This document shows, piece after piece, positions 13,387 to 14,976 of a stretch of 14,976 bases of DNA. Positions within the stretch are counted from its first letter, which is position 1, and every line of letters starts with the position of its first letter. The notes beneath the pieces are model-generated. The model ran no database searches. It saw only the letters and a list, made by a program, of their open reading frames with translations, and had not been told where the DNA came from. The stretch is from a bacterium. GTDB taxonomy: Bacteria > Zixibacteria > MSB-5A5 > GN15 > FEB-12. Location of the stretch: positions 1-14,976 of the forward strand of contig JAUXBJ010000007.1 of NCBI GenBank assembly GCA_030619425.1, in the 5' to 3' direction. Both the position numbers and the translations under genes were made by a program.

Positions 13387-14976
13387 TTAGTAGCCCCGTT
13401 TTTCCAGCAACTCTCTCAAATCAAGTGCCTGCTGAAAGGAAGAATCGATCTCCAAACAGCGATCAAGGAACTGGTACACGCTGTCCCTGGGTTCCCCTCC
13501 TTCATAGTAGGCCAGCCCGATACAGTACCAAGCCTGATGCATCCTCTGGTTTTCCTTCAGCGCCATCAGCATTTTGGAGACACCGTCGGTGTACCGCTTC
13601 CGCTGAATGTACGACAGTCCCCAGTTGAAGTAGTCGGTCGCGTTGAGGTCCTCGAAATGCCGCCCCACTTTGAATAGACTGTCCATAATGTGATGCCCAC
13701 CGTAACGCGCGAAGAACGCCGCTCCCTGCTTGTATGGTTTCGCATACTCAGGCGTTATCGTTAAGGCTTTGTGATAAGCGGCGGCAGCGGAATCAAGCTC
13801 GCCCAAATCCTCCTGGACATCAGCGATGTTCAGCCATACCTGGCACAAATCATTTGGTGTCGTGACAGCAGTATCGTATTTGTTCAGCGCAGTCTGGAGC
13901 AGATACAACGCCGAATCAGGCTCCCCCTTGTCCGCCACCAACAGACCCAAATTATTGTAGAGCGGCGCATATTCCGGATCGATCTGCAACCCTCTCCGAT
14001 AGTTCCGATCCGCTTCAGAATGCTTACCCTGCCTGAACTGTGTGTAGGCCAGATTGTTGATCAAGGTCGCCGAAAATGGGTACTCTTGATCGGCAAGGAG
14101 ATACTCCTTCTCAGCGCTGACATAGTCCCCGGTGCTCTCATACCGAAGGCCGTTGTTGAAGTGAATCTGAAACATGTTGTCGGAGCCAAGGTCATAATAT
14201 GTGCGATTGATGATGAATACTGAGACCAGGAAAATCAACCCTATGGCTATCCACTCGCGACCCGAACGACCGCGCCGCGCATGGACCAGCTTCACCAGCC
14301 CGGCCGCTGCCATGATGATAAGGAACGGAACCAGTGGCAGACGATGCCGCGCCGTCACCAGGAAGAGTACGATTGTGGGGATATATGCAAGCACGAAGAA
14401 GTACAGCGGGGCCAGGTCGCGCCGGCGATCACGATGGACATAAACACCCAATATCGCCAAAGGCAACAGCAGCCCGAACGGGAAATAGAGCCAATCGTCC
14501 AGATTCCAAAGAAGTAACGAGAACAGCCTCGATTTCGTCCGCTGGTAGTAAATATCGGTGTTGTCGGAGTTCTCAAAGCCACACACGAGATAAACCGATT
14601 TCTTCCAGATCAGGCTTGCAAACTTGCCCGGATTCGAGACAATGAAGCTGACCGCTTTCTTAGTCCAAAATGCCGACAACTCTGCTTCCGACATCTCCCG
14701 CCCGGCTTCACGCTCGGCCGCCACCCTGGTCACAACACCGAACTGGCGCCAACTCACCGACTCGTCCAGTTCCACCTCCGGCATAATCATAGTGAGCCCG
14801 CTGGCGTACGCATTGTTGCCGAGGTGGAGATTGATCCCACCCTGTGAGGAGATCAGCATAAAGTCACCGGTCACGATGGCATTGCGCACTGTCACCGGCG
14901 CCACCGCGGCCAGCGGAGCAGCTCCTCTGTTCCAGGGACGAGTGTTCCGTTCTCGACCCCCAGGGCTTCGTGGCGC
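13387..14976 (-). CDS. C-terminal part of a GT39-like membrane glycosyltransferase fused to TPR repeats (partial)
   Basis: The frame is open to the right edge with no stop, so the 5' part is missing; 529 residues are visible. A GTG at 14904 could be read as a start, but the residues upstream continue the family pattern (RPWNR...APVTVRN). The visible part has the extracytoplasmic LISSQGGINLHLGNN motif (41-55) and then helices at about 163-180, 190-208, 212-231 and 241-257, with ARHRLPLVPF (209-218). This is typical of PMT/ArnT-like GT-C transferases that move a sugar from a polyprenyl phosphate carrier. From about residue 270 to 520 follow roughly six tetratricopeptide repeats (for example NNLAYTQFRQGKHSEADRNY and NNLGLLVADKGEPDSALYLL), predicted outside the cytoplasm and likely to bind a protein partner. 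Substrate and acceptor cannot be read from the sequence. The gene is convergent with the one at 11558-12721, across a repeat-filled gap. Confidence 0.82.
   Translation of the reverse strand, partial: APRSPGGRERNTRPWNRGAAPLAAVAPVTVRNAIVTGDFMLISSQGGINLHLGNNAYASGLTMIMPEVELDESVSWRQFGVVTRVAAEREAGREMSEAELSAFWTKKAVSFIVSNPGKFASLIWKKSVYLVCGFENSDNTDIYYQRTKSRLFSLLLWNLDDWLYFPFGLLLPLAILGVYVHRDRRRDLAPLYFFVLAYIPTIVLFLVTARHRLPLVPFLIIMAAAGLVKLVHARRGRSGREWIAIGLIFLVSVFIINRTYYDLGSDNMFQIHFNNGLRYESTGDYVSAEKEYLLADQEYPFSATLINNLAYTQFRQGKHSEADRNYRRGLQIDPEYAPLYNNLGLLVADKGEPDSALYLLQTALNKYDTAVTTPNDLCQVWLNIADVQEDLGELDSAAAAYHKALTITPEYAKPYKQGAAFFARYGGHHIMDSLFKVGRHFEDLNATDYFNWGLSYIQRKRYTDGVSKMLMALKENQRMHQAWYCIGLAYYEGGEPRDSVYQFLDRCLEIDSSFQQALDLRELLEKRGY

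Overview
The window comes from a moderately GC-rich bacterium with a two-membrane or at least Sec-exporting envelope. Evidence is clear Shine-Dalgarno sequences, GTG starts, Sec signal peptides and many inner-membrane proteins. No ribosomal, tRNA or other taxonomic marker is present. The mix of fibronectin-III ectodomains, a GT-C/TPR fusion and palindromic intergenic repeats reminds me of FCB-type or Zixibacteria-like environmental genomes, but that is only an impression.

The main content is 119-11145, all on the minus strand. It is one continuous run of twelve genes made of three tandem, paralogous four-gene cassettes. In transcription order these are cassette C (7582-11145), cassette B (3909-7582) and cassette A (119-3878). 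Each cassette has the same order. (1) A secreted/anchored FnIII protein with a cytoplasmic domain that I tentatively match to DUF6754. (2) A polytopic membrane protein ending in a GIGLG...ILG(I/L)ER block. (3) A membrane-anchored protein whose DYDP-containing soluble domain is predicted to face the periplasm. (4) A polytopic membrane protein with LYKDNP and SKEHxG...FGASFGxTVM motifs. Junctions are ATGA or TAGTG overlaps or short gaps with good ribosome binding sites, so this looks like a 12-gene operon. I recognise no named function for these four families. The simplest reading is a membrane complex of four subunits present as three diverged versions, which may assemble together. This is the candidate undescribed system.

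The 412-bp gap 11146-11557 separates the operon from a divergent plus-strand gene. It carries a plausible minus-strand sigma-70 promoter, a weaker plus-strand one and a small inverted repeat. The plus gene 11558-12721 is a polytopic GT-C-like membrane protein.

The 665-bp region 12722-13386 has no credible gene but is full of palindromes: a hairpin-rich element ending in a terminator-like stem, a 65-bp repeat present twice, and a nested hairpin. From 13387 to the right edge, on the minus strand, lies the C-terminal part of a GT39-like membrane glycosyltransferase fused to TPR repeats. It is cut by the window end.
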